A DNA stretch of 64,000 nucleotides from Pseudomonas simiae (lineage in GTDB: Bacteria; Pseudomonadota; Gammaproteobacteria; Pseudomonadales; Pseudomonadaceae): positions 102,417 through 166,416 of the forward strand of contig NZ_FOKB01000010.1 of the NCBI RefSeq assembly GCF_900111895.1, in the 5' to 3' direction. Of this stretch, positions 8,899 to 17,729 are shown piece by piece. The notes under the pieces were generated by a model. It had not been told where the DNA came from, searched no databases, and was given only the letters and a program-made list of their open reading frames with translations. Within the stretch, counting starts at the first letter, position 1, and every line of letters begins with the position of its first letter. A program made the position numbers and the translations under genes.

Positions 8899-9393
8899 AT
8901 GCTGTTTGTCGTCATGCTCGGGGGTAAGCACCCCCGGGCGAAAATTGAAGTACACGATGTGGTATTTGTTGTCGCGGACACGCTGGAGGCCACCTACCCG
9001 CAATTGCGCGATGGCTGGTTTGGCGGCCCCAAGGGTATGCATATCGATGCGTGGATGGCGGTGGATGGCGTCGACGGTTGGAAAGTCGAGTTCAGCCCCC
9101 TGGCGCCTGCTGCCGGCGCGCATCACCTGTACTTCATTAACCTTGGCGGTTATGAAGCCAACAGCTTTGGCGAAGCCCACCACTACCTGTTGGTGGTGGC
9201 CCGCAATAAACAGGAGGCTACGAGCAAGGGCAAGCAACAAATGCTGCGCCAGTGGTCCCAGGCCCACACCGACGGCGTACTGGATATCGATGATTGCCTG
9301 CCGATCGATCTGGTGGACGGTCGCTATGTTCACTTGGTACAGGGCCCGCACCAGCCGATCCGCCAGCAGAATGACTACATCGTCCTGACCTGA
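8899..9393 (+). CDS. DUF1543 domain-containing protein
   Basis: The 164-residue product begins MLFVVMLGGKHPRAKIEVHDVVF, typical of DUF1543 proteins, with the paired half-domains (VVADTLEATYPQLRDGWFG and HHLYFINLGGYEANSFGEAHHY). The second half ends DDCLPIDLVDGRYVHLV. Members are soluble and of unknown function. It is divergent from the aldo/keto reductase with about 106 bases between the starts, so it probably has its own promoter there. No catalytic residues can be assigned. Confidence 0.85.
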   Translation: MLFVVMLGGKHPRAKIEVHDVVFVVADTLEATYPQLRDGWFGGPKGMHIDAWMAVDGVDGWKVEFSPLAPAAGAHHLYFINLGGYEANSFGEAHHYLLVVARNKQEATSKGKQQMLRQWSQAHTDGVLDIDDCLPIDLVDGRYVHLVQGPHQPIRQQNDYIVLT

Positions 9394-9540
9394 CGCTTCT
9401 ACAGCGGGGCGGACTATCCCCTGGCGGAGCTGTTTGCATTATTTATTGAAGGGATGACGCGGCAGCCGCGAAGCGGTCTGCGCACGTCCAGCCCGGGGGC
9501 GGCGTGCAGAGATCGGTGGATTACACGCAGCCTGGCGCCT

Positions 9541-10743
9541 TTACCAGCTTCCGGATGCCCCGCCACCCCCACTGGAGCCTCCGCCACCGGAAGAACTGCT
9601 ACTGGAACTGGAGCTGCTGGAACCCGAGCTTGAGCCACCACTCGACCCGGACCCAGACCCGCCGCTGGTCTTGCCAAAAATGAACAGCGCTGCGAACGAG
9701 GCTATCGGGAAGGCGTACAACCAACCGTTACGGCCGAGTTCCATCAGCATCCCCGCCGCCACATACACCCCCACCGCGGCCACCAGTCGCGCAATAAACC
9801 CTACGCGGCTCTGCTTCCAGGCGTCCTTCATGATCATCAACAGGACCAGGTACAACCCCAACGCCAGCAACGCACCCAGCGGAAACACCAACCAATGAAT
9901 GAAGTTGACGTCGGCATATCGCTGATCAACCACCACCAACCCAAGGATGTAGGCCAGCAGCGCAACCACGCCGTAAAACACCGAGCGGGCCATCCACAAC
10001 GCACCAAACGTCGCGCCGCCGATCAGCAGGGTCAATGGCAGCACCAGCAGGAACATCAGCCAGTCGCGGCCCCCACCAAAAATCGCCAGCAGCACGGTGA
10101 CGGCCGCCATCGCAATCAAGGCGCGGCGCCAGTGAAGCCTACCGGCGCTAATGAGCACACCGCCAATGGAGCCGATGACAAACGCCAGCGCTATCGCAAT
10201 GAACTGAGGATTCGCCCCTGGCCCGGCGATTTGGGGTAGGTCGCCGCCGTCCACCAGCACCACCAAGTCGTTTACCCCCTGGGAAACACCGCCGGCAAAA
10301 TCCCCCTGGCGGAAGGCCGGGGTGATGTGTTCTTCGATGATGCGGTGTGCCAGCAGGTCAGTCACCGTACCCTCCAGGCCGTACCCCACCTCAATACGCA
10401 CCTTACGGTCCTCCTTGGCCACCACCAGCAGGACGCCGTCATTGACGCCCTTGCGTCCCAACTTCCAGGCGCGGAACAGTTGATTGGCGTAATCCTCGAT
10501 GCTCGCACCGCCGGTGGTGGGCACCAGTAGCACGGCCACCTGCGCGCCCTTGCGCTGCTCGAGGTCGGCCAGTTGGTTTTTCAGACGGGTGGTGGTGCTG
10601 GCATCCAGGGTGTCGGTGAGGTCGATCACCCGTTGGTCGAGGGCGACGCCAATCGGTGAAGTGTCCGCCTGGGCGGTGCTCAAAAGGCCTAAGAACACCA
10701 GCGCCACCAGACTCAAGACGGATTGCCGCAGAATCGCCATCAT
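9541..10743 (-). CDS. TPM-domain (YgcG-like) membrane protein with Ser/Gly-rich tail
   Basis: The 400-residue product has a signal peptide (residues 1-26, ending AQADTSP), a periplasmic TPM domain (about 30-165; QVAVLLVPTTGG, KEDRKVRIEVGYGLEG, FRQGDFAGGV), then several hydrophobic segments (about 185-350). It ends with about 40 residues of almost only Ser and Gly and a final Trp. TPM proteins of this layout have been linked to membrane stress and photosystem repair in other groups; the role here is not known. The start has AGGT eight bases upstream. It is divergent from the RsbQ-like gene. Confidence 0.88.
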   Translation of the reverse strand: MMAILRQSVLSLVALVFLGLLSTAQADTSPIGVALDQRVIDLTDTLDASTTTRLKNQLADLEQRKGAQVAVLLVPTTGGASIEDYANQLFRAWKLGRKGVNDGVLLVVAKEDRKVRIEVGYGLEGTVTDLLAHRIIEEHITPAFRQGDFAGGVSQGVNDLVVLVDGGDLPQIAGPGANPQFIAIALAFVIGSIGGVLISAGRLHWRRALIAMAAVTVLLAIFGGGRDWLMFLLVLPLTLLIGGATFGALWMARSVFYGVVALLAYILGLVVVDQRYADVNFIHWLVFPLGALLALGLYLVLLMIMKDAWKQSRVGFIARLVAAVGVYVAAGMLMELGRNGWLYAFPIASFAALFIFGKTSGGSGSGSSGGSSSGSSSSSSSSSSSGGGGSSGGGGASGSW

Positions 10744-10871
10744 GTTTTGTTACCTGAAGTTTCTTCCTGAAGGCGGCGACTTTACCTTATCCGCACTATA
10801 TCGCGTGACCCCACGCCGTTGACTATTTAAACTCCCTTCACGCATAGCAAAACGCCACAACCGGAAAGCCC

Positions 10872-11687
10872 ATGGATCTACGCCACCGCAACAATGTCAG
10901 TGTGATGGGCAACGGCAGTTCGACCCTGGTGTTCTCCCACGGCTTCGGCTGCAACCAGGCGATGTGGAACTACCTGGCCCCGCAATTTTCCGAGCGTTTT
11001 CGCGTGGTGATGTACGACTTGGTGGGCGCCGGCCTGTCGGACCTCAGTGCGTTCGACAAGGCCAAATACAGTTCCCTCGACGGTTACGCGCGCGATTTGA
11101 ACGAGATCATTGACGCCTTCGCCGTGGGCCCAGTGATCTTGGTGAGCCATTCGGTGAGCGCCATGATCAGCACCCTCGCCGACCGCCAGGCCCCCAACCG
11201 TATTGCCGCCCACGTCATGATCGGCCCCTCGCCGCGCTACATCGACGCCGACGGTTATGTCGGCGGCTTCAAACGGGGCGATATCCAGGACCTGCTCGAC
11301 ACCCTCGACAGCAACTACCTCGGTTGGTCCAGCGCCATGGCGCCGGTGATCATGGGCGCGCCTGGGCAACCGGCGTTGAGCCAGGAATTGACCGACAGCT
11401 TTTGCCGCACCGAACCTGAGATCGCCAAGCAATTTGCACGGGTGACTTTCATGTCGGATAACCGCCAGGACGTGATCGGCCTGGCCACTCCGGTACTGGT
11501 CCTGCAATCGAGCGACGACCTGATTGCCCCGGTCGCCGTAGGTGAATACCTGCACAGCGTGTTGCCCAATAGCACCTATTGCTTGGTGGACAACGTCGGC
11601 CATTGCCCGCACATGAGCGCGCCGCACGCCTGTGCAACCGCCATGCACAGCTTCCTGGCCCCTTGGGCGGCTGCACGTGCCGACTGA
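10872..11687 (+). CDS. RsbQ-like alpha/beta hydrolase
   Basis: The 271-residue product closely resembles Bacillus RsbQ and the related KAI2/D14 receptor-hydrolases. Shared blocks are FSHGFGCNQAMWN (oxyanion region), YDLVGAGLSDL, SSLDGYARDL, VSHSVSAMIS (Ser nucleophile), HVMIGPSPRYI, LVLQSSDDLIAP (Asp) and VDNVGHCPHMS (His). In Bacillus RsbQ is needed for the PAS phosphatase RsbP to sense energy stress, probably by making or delivering a small ligand. Here the next gene, overlapping by about 11 bases, encodes a PAS histidine kinase, suggesting an analogous ligand-to-PAS role. GGAAAG precedes the ATG. Confidence 0.9.
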   Translation: MDLRHRNNVSVMGNGSSTLVFSHGFGCNQAMWNYLAPQFSERFRVVMYDLVGAGLSDLSAFDKAKYSSLDGYARDLNEIIDAFAVGPVILVSHSVSAMISTLADRQAPNRIAAHVMIGPSPRYIDADGYVGGFKRGDIQDLLDTLDSNYLGWSSAMAPVIMGAPGQPALSQELTDSFCRTEPEIAKQFARVTFMSDNRQDVIGLATPVLVLQSSDDLIAPVAVGEYLHSVLPNSTYCLVDNVGHCPHMSAPHACATAMHSFLAPWAAARAD

Positions 11688-12819
11688 TCTGTTCGACAGC
11701 GCCGCCTGCGCCCTCGCCGTCACGGCAGAGGACGGCACGATCCTGCAAGTCAATGCGCGGTTCAGCGAGTGGCTGGGGTTCAGCACGACTGAGCTGTGCG
11801 GCAAGCGTTTTCAGGATTTGCTGACCATGGGCGGGCAAATCTTCCACCAGACCCATCTGGCGCCGATGCTGCGCATGCGCGGCAGCGTCACCGAAGTGAA
11901 ACTCGACATGCTGCACCGTGACGGCCACAAAGTGACCGTACTGCTCAACGGTATCAAGCGAGAACAGACCGATGCCGTGGTACACGACCTGGCGCTGTTC
12001 GGCACCACTGACCGTGACAAGTACGAGCGCGAGCTGCTCAATGCACGCAAACTGGCCGAGGCCTTGCTTCAGGAAAAGACTGACACCGAACTTGCCCTGC
12101 AGCACGCCCAGGCCGAATTGCACGAGGCCTATGCCATTTCCCAGAGTCGCGCACGGTTTGCCGAGCAAATGGTGGCGATTGTCAGCCATGACCTGAAAAA
12201 CCCGCTGACCGCCATACGTATGGCCTCGGATTTTCTGGCAAGGGGCGAACGCACGACCAAGGAACGCCAACTGCTCGGACATATCGGCCAGTCGTCCGAG
12301 CGTGCCCAACGCATGATCGCCGACCTGCTGGACTTCACCCAGGCACGCGTCGGCCAGGGCATCACCATCAAGGCAGCGCCGCTGGACCTGCATGAGGTGA
12401 TTCATCGTGCTGTGGATGAACTGCGCGTGGCCTTTCCCAAGGCATCCTTGGTGCACCTCGCCGATGGCAATGGCGACGCCAGTCTGGACGCCGACCGCGT
12501 GCAGCAGATCATCGGTAATCTGGTGGCGAACAGCGTGGCGTATGGTGACCCGCAACGACCAATCACCATCACTTCACGCCTGGGAGATAACCGGTGCGAA
12601 GTGTCGGTACATAACTACGGCCGAGTGATCCCGAAAGCGTTGCTGGCCGAATTGTTCGAGCCCATGACACGTGGTACCGATCAGGGCAGTGACGTACGCA
12701 GCGTCGGCCTTGGCCTGTACATCGTGCGCGAATTGGCCAGGGTGCATGGCGGCGATGTAGCGGTGAGTTCCTGTGTCACGGGCGGCACGACGTTTACCGT
12801 CAACTTTCAGCCTACGTAG
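11677..12819 (+). CDS. PAS-domain sensor histidine kinase, partner of RsbQ-like protein
   Basis: The product (380 residues from the GTG at 11677) has a PAS domain (about 5-115; VTAEDGTILQVNARFSEWLG), a coiled-coil linker (115-160), a HisKA dimerisation domain with phospho-acceptor His171 (IVSHDLKNPLTAI), and an HATPase domain (N box NLVANSVAYG; G box VGLGLYIV). No membrane segment is present, so it is cytoplasmic. The start overlaps the end of the RsbQ-like gene; another GTG at 11632 is possible. No response regulator gene is adjacent, so its output partner is elsewhere. The ligand sensed by the PAS domain is unknown. Confidence 0.88.
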   Translation: MPTDLFDSAACALAVTAEDGTILQVNARFSEWLGFSTTELCGKRFQDLLTMGGQIFHQTHLAPMLRMRGSVTEVKLDMLHRDGHKVTVLLNGIKREQTDAVVHDLALFGTTDRDKYERELLNARKLAEALLQEKTDTELALQHAQAELHEAYAISQSRARFAEQMVAIVSHDLKNPLTAIRMASDFLARGERTTKERQLLGHIGQSSERAQRMIADLLDFTQARVGQGITIKAAPLDLHEVIHRAVDELRVAFPKASLVHLADGNGDASLDADRVQQIIGNLVANSVAYGDPQRPITITSRLGDNRCEVSVHNYGRVIPKALLAELFEPMTRGTDQGSDVRSVGLGLYIVRELARVHGGDVAVSSCVTGGTTFTVNFQPT

Positions 12820-13610
12820 GCGCTGCCCTGCATCACCGGCTCCACGCTGCCTGTGAGCACCACTGCCCCCTCGCCCGCCCAGTGCACAGTCACCGTGCCG
12901 CCGTCGCAGTGCACCTGCACCGTGGCGTCCAGCAAGCCACGGCGGATCCCATTGACCACCGCGCCACAGCAGCACGACCCGGAACCCAGCGGCACGCCAC
13001 CGCCGCGCTCCCAGATGCGCAGGCGGATATGACCACGGTCGAGCACCTGCACGAAATGCACATTGGTCTTGGCTGGGAACAATGGGTGAATTTCCAGCAC
13101 CGGGCCCACGGTCGCCACGTCGACAGCCGTGAGGTCTTCCACGAAAAAGGTGCAATGCGGATTGCCCATGCTGCACGCCGCCGGGTTGCCATCGATGGGC
13201 AAGGTGAGCGTATCCATGGCCTCGGCCAGCGGCACGGCCGACCAGTCCAGCGACGGCTCACCCATGTTCACCGAAATTTGCCGCCCCGCAGCCCGCACAC
13301 AGGTCAGCAAGCCGCGGTCGGTACGCAGCACCACCGAATCCGTGCCCGCCTCATGCATCAGACGGTCAGCCACGCCACGGGTGGCACTGCCGCAGGTGGC
13401 CAGCGGCGTACCGTTGGGGTTCCAGAATTTGATGCGCGCGGCGGCGTCATCACAATCGAGCAGCACGGCCAGTTGGTTGAAACCGATACCGGTGTGGCGG
13501 TTACCGAGTTGGCGGGCAACTTTCGCGGTAATCGGATCGTGCAGGCCCCGGCGATCGATGATGATGAAATCATCGCCATGGGCGTGCATTTTCACAAACG
13601 GCAGAGGCAT
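12807..13610 (-). CDS. Diaminopimelate epimerase-like protein with Ser in place of one catalytic Cys
   Basis: The 267-residue product is in the DapF fold family: FVKMHAHGDDFIIID at the start, GIGFNQLAVL, SMGNPHCTFF at 147-156, ERGGGVPLGSG at 201-211. True DapF uses two cysteines. Cys73 is kept (ATCGSATRG), but the motif ERGxGETxACGTG reads ERGGGVPLGSGS, so the second catalytic Cys is Ser210 and the neighbouring substrate loop (GET) is altered. The Asn of CGNGARC is also replaced. It is therefore unlikely to be the ordinary lysine/peptidoglycan enzyme and may act on another substrate or be inactive. It converges with the kinase gene with a 13-nt overlap. Confidence 0.82.
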   Translation of the reverse strand: MPLPFVKMHAHGDDFIIIDRRGLHDPITAKVARQLGNRHTGIGFNQLAVLLDCDDAAARIKFWNPNGTPLATCGSATRGVADRLMHEAGTDSVVLRTDRGLLTCVRAAGRQISVNMGEPSLDWSAVPLAEAMDTLTLPIDGNPAACSMGNPHCTFFVEDLTAVDVATVGPVLEIHPLFPAKTNVHFVQVLDRGHIRLRIWERGGGVPLGSGSCCCGAVVNGIRRGLLDATVQVHCDGGTVTVHWAGEGAVVLTGSVEPVMQGSAYVG

Positions 13611-13683
13611 GGGCTGTCCTGTGGTCGACCGATGGGGAACTGAAGGATACCCTGAACCGCACCCATCTTATCGAGAGCCACCC

Positions 13684-14259
13684 ATGCTAATTGTCTTCAG
13701 CGGACTGCCCGGCACCGGCAAGACCACCATCGCCCAGGCGCTGGCAGGCCAGATCGGCGCAGTGTACCTGCGCATCGATGTGATTGAGCAGGCGATCCGT
13801 GACGCGGGCGTGTTGGCGAGCGATGTGGGTGCCAGCGGTTATGGGGTAGCGAATGCCTTGGCGTTGAGCAATCTGCGATTGGGGCATGCGGTGGTGGCTG
13901 ACTGCGTGAACCCGGTCAAGGAAAGCCGGGAGGCGTGGAAAACATCGGCGGCAATGGCAGGTGCGCAGTTGCTGGATATTCGGGTGATTTGTTCTGACCG
14001 GCAGGAACATCAACGGCGGGTGGAAGCCCGAACGGGAGATATTCCCGGCCTGGCTCCACCCCCTTGGGAGTCGGTGCTGGCGCATGAGTACGAGGCGTGG
14101 GCCGAAGTGCCGATGACGCTCGATACCGCACTCATGACGCCGTATGAGGCGGTAACAAGAGTGCTGGCGACGCTCAAAGCACGCTCCCCATCGCCTTCAT
14201 CAACACCAGGTCCCGCCCATAGATATCCGGCGCATACACCAACCCGCCCTCGCGATTGA
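13684..14259 (+). CDS. AAA/P-loop kinase-like ATPase
   Basis: The 191-residue product starts MLIVFSGLPGTGKTTIAQAL, a Walker A motif typical of small zeta-toxin/gluconate-kinase-like P-loop enzymes that phosphorylate small molecules. VVADCVNPVKESREAW resembles the Walker B and substrate region of this group. The last 30 or so codons run 86 bases into the 3' end of the convergent L,D-transpeptidase gene and encode a Pro/Arg-rich tail that looks like read-through of the opposite strand rather than a conserved part. It is divergent from the DapF-like gene with 73 bases between starts. The substrate is unknown. Confidence 0.8.
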   Translation: MLIVFSGLPGTGKTTIAQALAGQIGAVYLRIDVIEQAIRDAGVLASDVGASGYGVANALALSNLRLGHAVVADCVNPVKESREAWKTSAAMAGAQLLDIRVICSDRQEHQRRVEARTGDIPGLAPPPWESVLAHEYEAWAEVPMTLDTALMTPYEAVTRVLATLKARSPSPSSTPGPAHRYPAHTPTRPRD

Positions 14260-15769
14260 CCTCAACCGTCCAATAACTCAACAGCACCGGTACCGGCGTG
14301 GCCAACCTGAACTCATGGGTCAGGCCGGTAGCCAGCAGCTCATCGGTACGGGCGCGCTCAGCCGGGCTCACCAACAAATCCCGCAGCAACAACGGTTGCT
14401 CGACCCGCACGCACCCTGAGCTGAATGCCCGCGGTCCCTTGGTGAACAGCGGTTGGCTCGGCGTGTCATGCAGGTACACCGAGTACGGGTTGGGAAAACG
14501 CATCACGATCTTGCCCAGCGGATTGCGCGGACCGGCTTCCTGACGCAGCAGGATATTGCCGGGTCGGGCCCAGTCCACCTGTTCGGCAGTCAGCGGGTGG
14601 CCTTCGGCGTCCAGTACTTGCAGGTTCTGCTGGCGCAGGTATTCGGGGTTGAGGCGGATGGCCGGGAGTTTGTCCTCGCGCATGATGGTGGGTGGGATGG
14701 TCCAGGTGGGGTTGAGGGTCAGCCGGGTAATGCGCGATTTGAGCAGCGGCGTCTGACGTTCGGCGCGACCGACTTGCAAGCGGGTTTGCCAGACCGGGAT
14801 GCCGCTCTGGTACACGCTCAGTTGCGCGGCAGCGACGTTGACCAACACGCCTTCGGGCTCCAAGTCCTGGGCCAGCCAGCGAAAACGTTCGAGGTTGATG
14901 CGCAGTTGTTCGCGGCGCACCGCCGGGCTGATGTTCAATTCGGCCACAGTGCCGGCGCCGATCACCCCGTCGGCCTGCAACGAATGGCTGAGCTGAAAGG
15001 CCTTGACCGCCTTGACCAGTTCATCGCGGTACTGCTTGCCGCTGGGCGCGTTGGCCAGGTAGCCGCCACTGATCAGGCGCCGCGCCAGCTCCGGCACGCG
15101 GGGGTCTTCCATGCCCGGACGCAGCAGCGGGCCGCTGGCCACAGGGTCCCAATGCGGTAAGGGTTGCTGGCGCACGGTGGAATAAGCGTTGCGCAGGCTG
15201 CGATACAAATCGGCACTGGGCCGTGCCTGGTCGAACGCCTGGGCCATGTCTTGCAGACCTTGGGCCGCAAACGCCAGCACTTCGACGTTGGGGTCGCGGG
15301 TGGGTGGTTGAGCGTGCCACAGCGGTTCGAAGCGCGATTGCTGCAGGCGGCCGTAATGAAGATCCTGCAGGGCTTGCAGGTAGTGCTGGCTGCTGGTGAT
15401 ATCGCTGCACAGCACGTTAGCCGCGGCATCTGGCACAGGCAAGCTATAGTGGGTAGGGTCCAGGCCGTCATCGGCGAGCATCAGCAACTGAGATTGCAGG
15501 GCTTGTCGACGGTCATCGGCGGACCACAGCGGCATGTTGCCTTGCTGCTGGTAGAAGGCTTGCAGGCGCAGTTGGGCGGCGGCGTCGACCTGCCGAGCCA
15601 GGTCCGGGCAGACACTGGGCAGTTGCGCCAACGCCTGTTGCACGGGTGCCAGATCGACCGGCGCCGGCGTGGTCACCGGCAACGGCTCGACCGGCAGCGC
15701 GACGGCTGTCGCGACCAATGGTGCAACGAGCAGGCAAATGCTCAAGTAACATGCGTGTTTTTTGAACAA
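14174..15769 (-). CDS. L,D-transpeptidase, YcbB/LdtD type
   Basis: The product (531 residues from TTG at 15769) makes 3-3 peptidoglycan cross-links in the periplasm. A signal sequence (residues 1-24, LSICLLVAPLVATA) is followed by a helical scaffold region, a peptidoglycan-binding domain (VKAFQLSHSLQADGVIG, middle) and the YkuD catalytic domain, with the nucleophile in SSGCVRVEQPLLL near the C-terminus. A GGAG nine bases upstream supports TTG 15769; a TTG at 15784 is an alternative. It is divergent from a second transpeptidase-like gene with about 40 bases between them, so the two probably share a promoter region. Confidence 0.9.
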   Translation of the reverse strand: MFKKHACYLSICLLVAPLVATAVALPVEPLPVTTPAPVDLAPVQQALAQLPSVCPDLARQVDAAAQLRLQAFYQQQGNMPLWSADDRRQALQSQLLMLADDGLDPTHYSLPVPDAAANVLCSDITSSQHYLQALQDLHYGRLQQSRFEPLWHAQPPTRDPNVEVLAFAAQGLQDMAQAFDQARPSADLYRSLRNAYSTVRQQPLPHWDPVASGPLLRPGMEDPRVPELARRLISGGYLANAPSGKQYRDELVKAVKAFQLSHSLQADGVIGAGTVAELNISPAVRREQLRINLERFRWLAQDLEPEGVLVNVAAAQLSVYQSGIPVWQTRLQVGRAERQTPLLKSRITRLTLNPTWTIPPTIMREDKLPAIRLNPEYLRQQNLQVLDAEGHPLTAEQVDWARPGNILLRQEAGPRNPLGKIVMRFPNPYSVYLHDTPSQPLFTKGPRAFSSGCVRVEQPLLLRDLLVSPAERARTDELLATGLTHEFRLATPVPVLLSYWTVEVNREGGLVYAPDIYGRDLVLMKAMGSVL

Positions 15770-15808
15770 TTGACCAGGCTCCAATCCACACCGGGGGACA
15801 CTTCGTAG

Positions 15809-16522
15809 ATGCTGACTTTCATGCGCCGCCTCGGTTTGATGACCGTGGCGTTGGCTACGCTGAGCAATTTTGCGCTTGCTGCCAATCAGACCTCTCCTAA
15901 CTTGTATAGCAGCCTGGCGCGCTCGGCTCCAGAACTCAATCCCACCGTACTCAAAAGCGCCCTGAACGCGGTGCAGTGTGCGGTCAATAACGGCGAAGAA
16001 CGTTCCGAGCGCCTAGCGGTTATTGACTACTCCCAGCCATCGACCGCCCGTCGGCTGTGGATCTTCGATCTGCGCAAGAAGACCCTGGTGCTGCGCGACC
16101 TGGTGGCCCATGGTGCCAAATCCGGGGAGAACTTCGCCACACAGTTCTCCAACCTGGAAGGCAGCCACCAGTCCAGCCTTGGGCTGTTCCGCACCCAGGA
16201 AAGCTACCTGGGCACCCACGGCTACTCGCTGCGCATGGATGGCCTGGAGCCGGGTTTCAATGACCAGGCCCGCGATCGTGCCATCGTGATTCACGCCGCC
16301 GACTATGTGAGCCCGCTGTGGAGCAAGCGCGAAGGCCGTATCGGCCGCAGCCAGGGTTGCCCGGCCGTGCGCCCGCAAGTGGCGCGCCAGGTAGTGGATA
16401 AGCTCAAGGATGGGCAGTTCATGTTTTCGTGGTACCCCGATCAGCGCTGGTTGAAGTCTTCGACCTACCTCAATTGCAAACCCCAACAGGTGGCGAGTAG
16501 TCGTACAATCCGTGGCGGATAG
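15809..16522 (+). CDS. Murein L,D-transpeptidase catalytic domain family protein
   Basis: The 237-residue product has a signal peptide (ends NFALAA near residue 25) and a periplasmic domain of the murein L,D-transpeptidase catalytic family (PF13645-like): RLWIFDLRKKTLVLRDLVAHG, GNFATQFSN-like segment, and the catalytic-looking RAIVIHAADYV plus RSQGCPAVRP with His and Cys. It is divergent from the YcbB-type gene, which suggests joint use in wall remodelling. An internal ATG at 15824 would shorten the signal sequence and is possible. Confidence 0.85.
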   Translation: MLTFMRRLGLMTVALATLSNFALAANQTSPNLYSSLARSAPELNPTVLKSALNAVQCAVNNGEERSERLAVIDYSQPSTARRLWIFDLRKKTLVLRDLVAHGAKSGENFATQFSNLEGSHQSSLGLFRTQESYLGTHGYSLRMDGLEPGFNDQARDRAIVIHAADYVSPLWSKREGRIGRSQGCPAVRPQVARQVVDKLKDGQFMFSWYPDQRWLKSSTYLNCKPQQVASSRTIRGG

Positions 16523-16552
16523 CCTGTCCCCATAGATAAAAGAGAGCGTCGC

Positions 16553-17299
16553 ATGCTTCTACACAAATCCACCTGGATCGAGATCGGGCAGTTTCTGGAG
16601 CGCAACCGCACGGTGGTGATTCCGATCGGTTCCAACGAACAGCATGGCCCCACCGGCCTGCTGGGCACCGACTGGATGTGCCCGGAAATCATCGCCCATG
16701 AAGCGCAGAAGAACGCCGACCTGCTGATCGGCCCCACCTTCAACATCGGCATGGCCCAGCATCACCTGGGCTTTCCCGGCACCATTTCCCTGCGCCCTTC
16801 CACTTTTATCGCCGCGATTGGCGATTGGGTGCGCTCGCTGGCCGGGCATGGTTTCGAGAAGATCCTGTTTCTGAACGGCCACGGCGGCAATATCGCCACC
16901 ATTGAAGCCGCATTTTCCGAGCTGTACGCCGAAGCCAGCTTCGCCCGCCGCCCGGCCGGGTTTGCCTTGAAGCTGGTGAACTGGTGGGACCTGGAAGGTG
17001 TGAACGACCTGGCGCAACGCCAATTCCCGGTGGGCCATGGCAGCCATGCCACGCCTTCGGAGATTGCAGTGACCCAATGGGCCTACCCGGACGCGATCAA
17101 GACGGCGGATTACTCGCCGCAAATTGCCAACACCGGGCCGATCCGTGAAGCCCTGGACTTCCGCGCACGCTTCCCGGACGGACGCATGGGTTCGGACCCG
17201 GCGCTGGCGACAGTGGAAAAAGGTGGGGAGCTGGTGGCGTTGGCGGCGCAGGGGTTGGTCAAGACGGTCAACGCCTTCAGCAACGAAGCCAAACCTTAG
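16553..17299 (+). CDS. Creatininase family protein
   Basis: The 248-residue product is a metal-dependent amidohydrolase of the creatininase fold. The metal ligands are in PIGSNEQHGP (Glu, His), GTDWMC (Asp), and LNGHGGNIATIEAAF, and the second half of the pocket in HASHATPSEIA-like GHGSHATPSE. Family members hydrolyse creatinine or related lactams/formamides, so the substrate is uncertain. GAGAG precedes the ATG. It follows the transpeptidase gene by 30 bases on the same strand but has no obvious functional link to it. A REP hairpin follows. Confidence 0.9.
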   Translation: MLLHKSTWIEIGQFLERNRTVVIPIGSNEQHGPTGLLGTDWMCPEIIAHEAQKNADLLIGPTFNIGMAQHHLGFPGTISLRPSTFIAAIGDWVRSLAGHGFEKILFLNGHGGNIATIEAAFSELYAEASFARRPAGFALKLVNWWDLEGVNDLAQRQFPVGHGSHATPSEIAVTQWAYPDAIKTADYSPQIANTGPIREALDFRARFPDGRMGSDPALATVEKGGELVALAAQGLVKTVNAFSNEAKP

Positions 17300-17318
17300 G
17301 CCTGACACACTTCAAAAT

Positions 17319-17340
17319 GTGGGAGCAAGCCCGCTCCCAC
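17319..17340. repeat. REP palindrome
   Basis: GTGGGAGC and GCTCCCAC arms (8 bp, perfect) surround a 6-base loop between two converging genes. The core is the common Pseudomonas REP sequence; it may also end transcripts. Confidence 0.75.
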
Positions 17341-17351
17341 TGGGGGCGGTG

Positions 17352-17696
17352 TTACTTACATTCCTGTGCGGCAAGTTCCAATCGCGACGGCTTAATCGTC
17401 GACGCCAGCGGCTTGCGCTCATACAGGAACACCTTGCCACCGTCCTGGGACTTGTAGGCTTCCAGCACATCATCGGCGGCAATCTTGCTGGTCAATACCA
17501 CTTTGGCGTGGCGCGAGTTCTGCGTCACGGTGGCGGCGATCCCGTGTTTTTCCAGCTTGGGCAACACACACTGCACATAGGCTTCAGGCGTTTTGCTGGT
17601 CTGGAAGGTCATGGTTGGAGCGTTGGGGGCGGAAACACAACCGGCCAACAACAAGGAAGCAAGGGCAAAGGCCGGGGCGAAAAAAGCGCGCATCAA
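17352..17696 (-). CDS. Small lipoprotein of unknown function
   Basis: The 114-residue product has a lipoprotein signal with lipobox LLLAGC (Cys19) followed by a short domain (TMTFQTSKTPEAYVQCVLPKLE, then QNSRHAKVVLTSKIAADDVLEAY). The final residues AAQECK give a third Cys, and Cys43 with the C-terminal one could form a disulfide. I do not recognise the family beyond a Pseudomonas-type hypothetical lipoprotein. It lies 33 bases after the end of the next upstream gene on the same strand and may be cotranscribed with it. Confidence 0.75.
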   Translation of the reverse strand: MMRAFFAPAFALASLLLAGCVSAPNAPTMTFQTSKTPEAYVQCVLPKLEKHGIAATVTQNSRHAKVVLTSKIAADDVLEAYKSQDGGKVFLYERKPLASTIKPSRLELAAQECK

Positions 17697-17729
17697 AAAT
17701 TCCTGACGATAAAAAAATAAAGGTTCACA

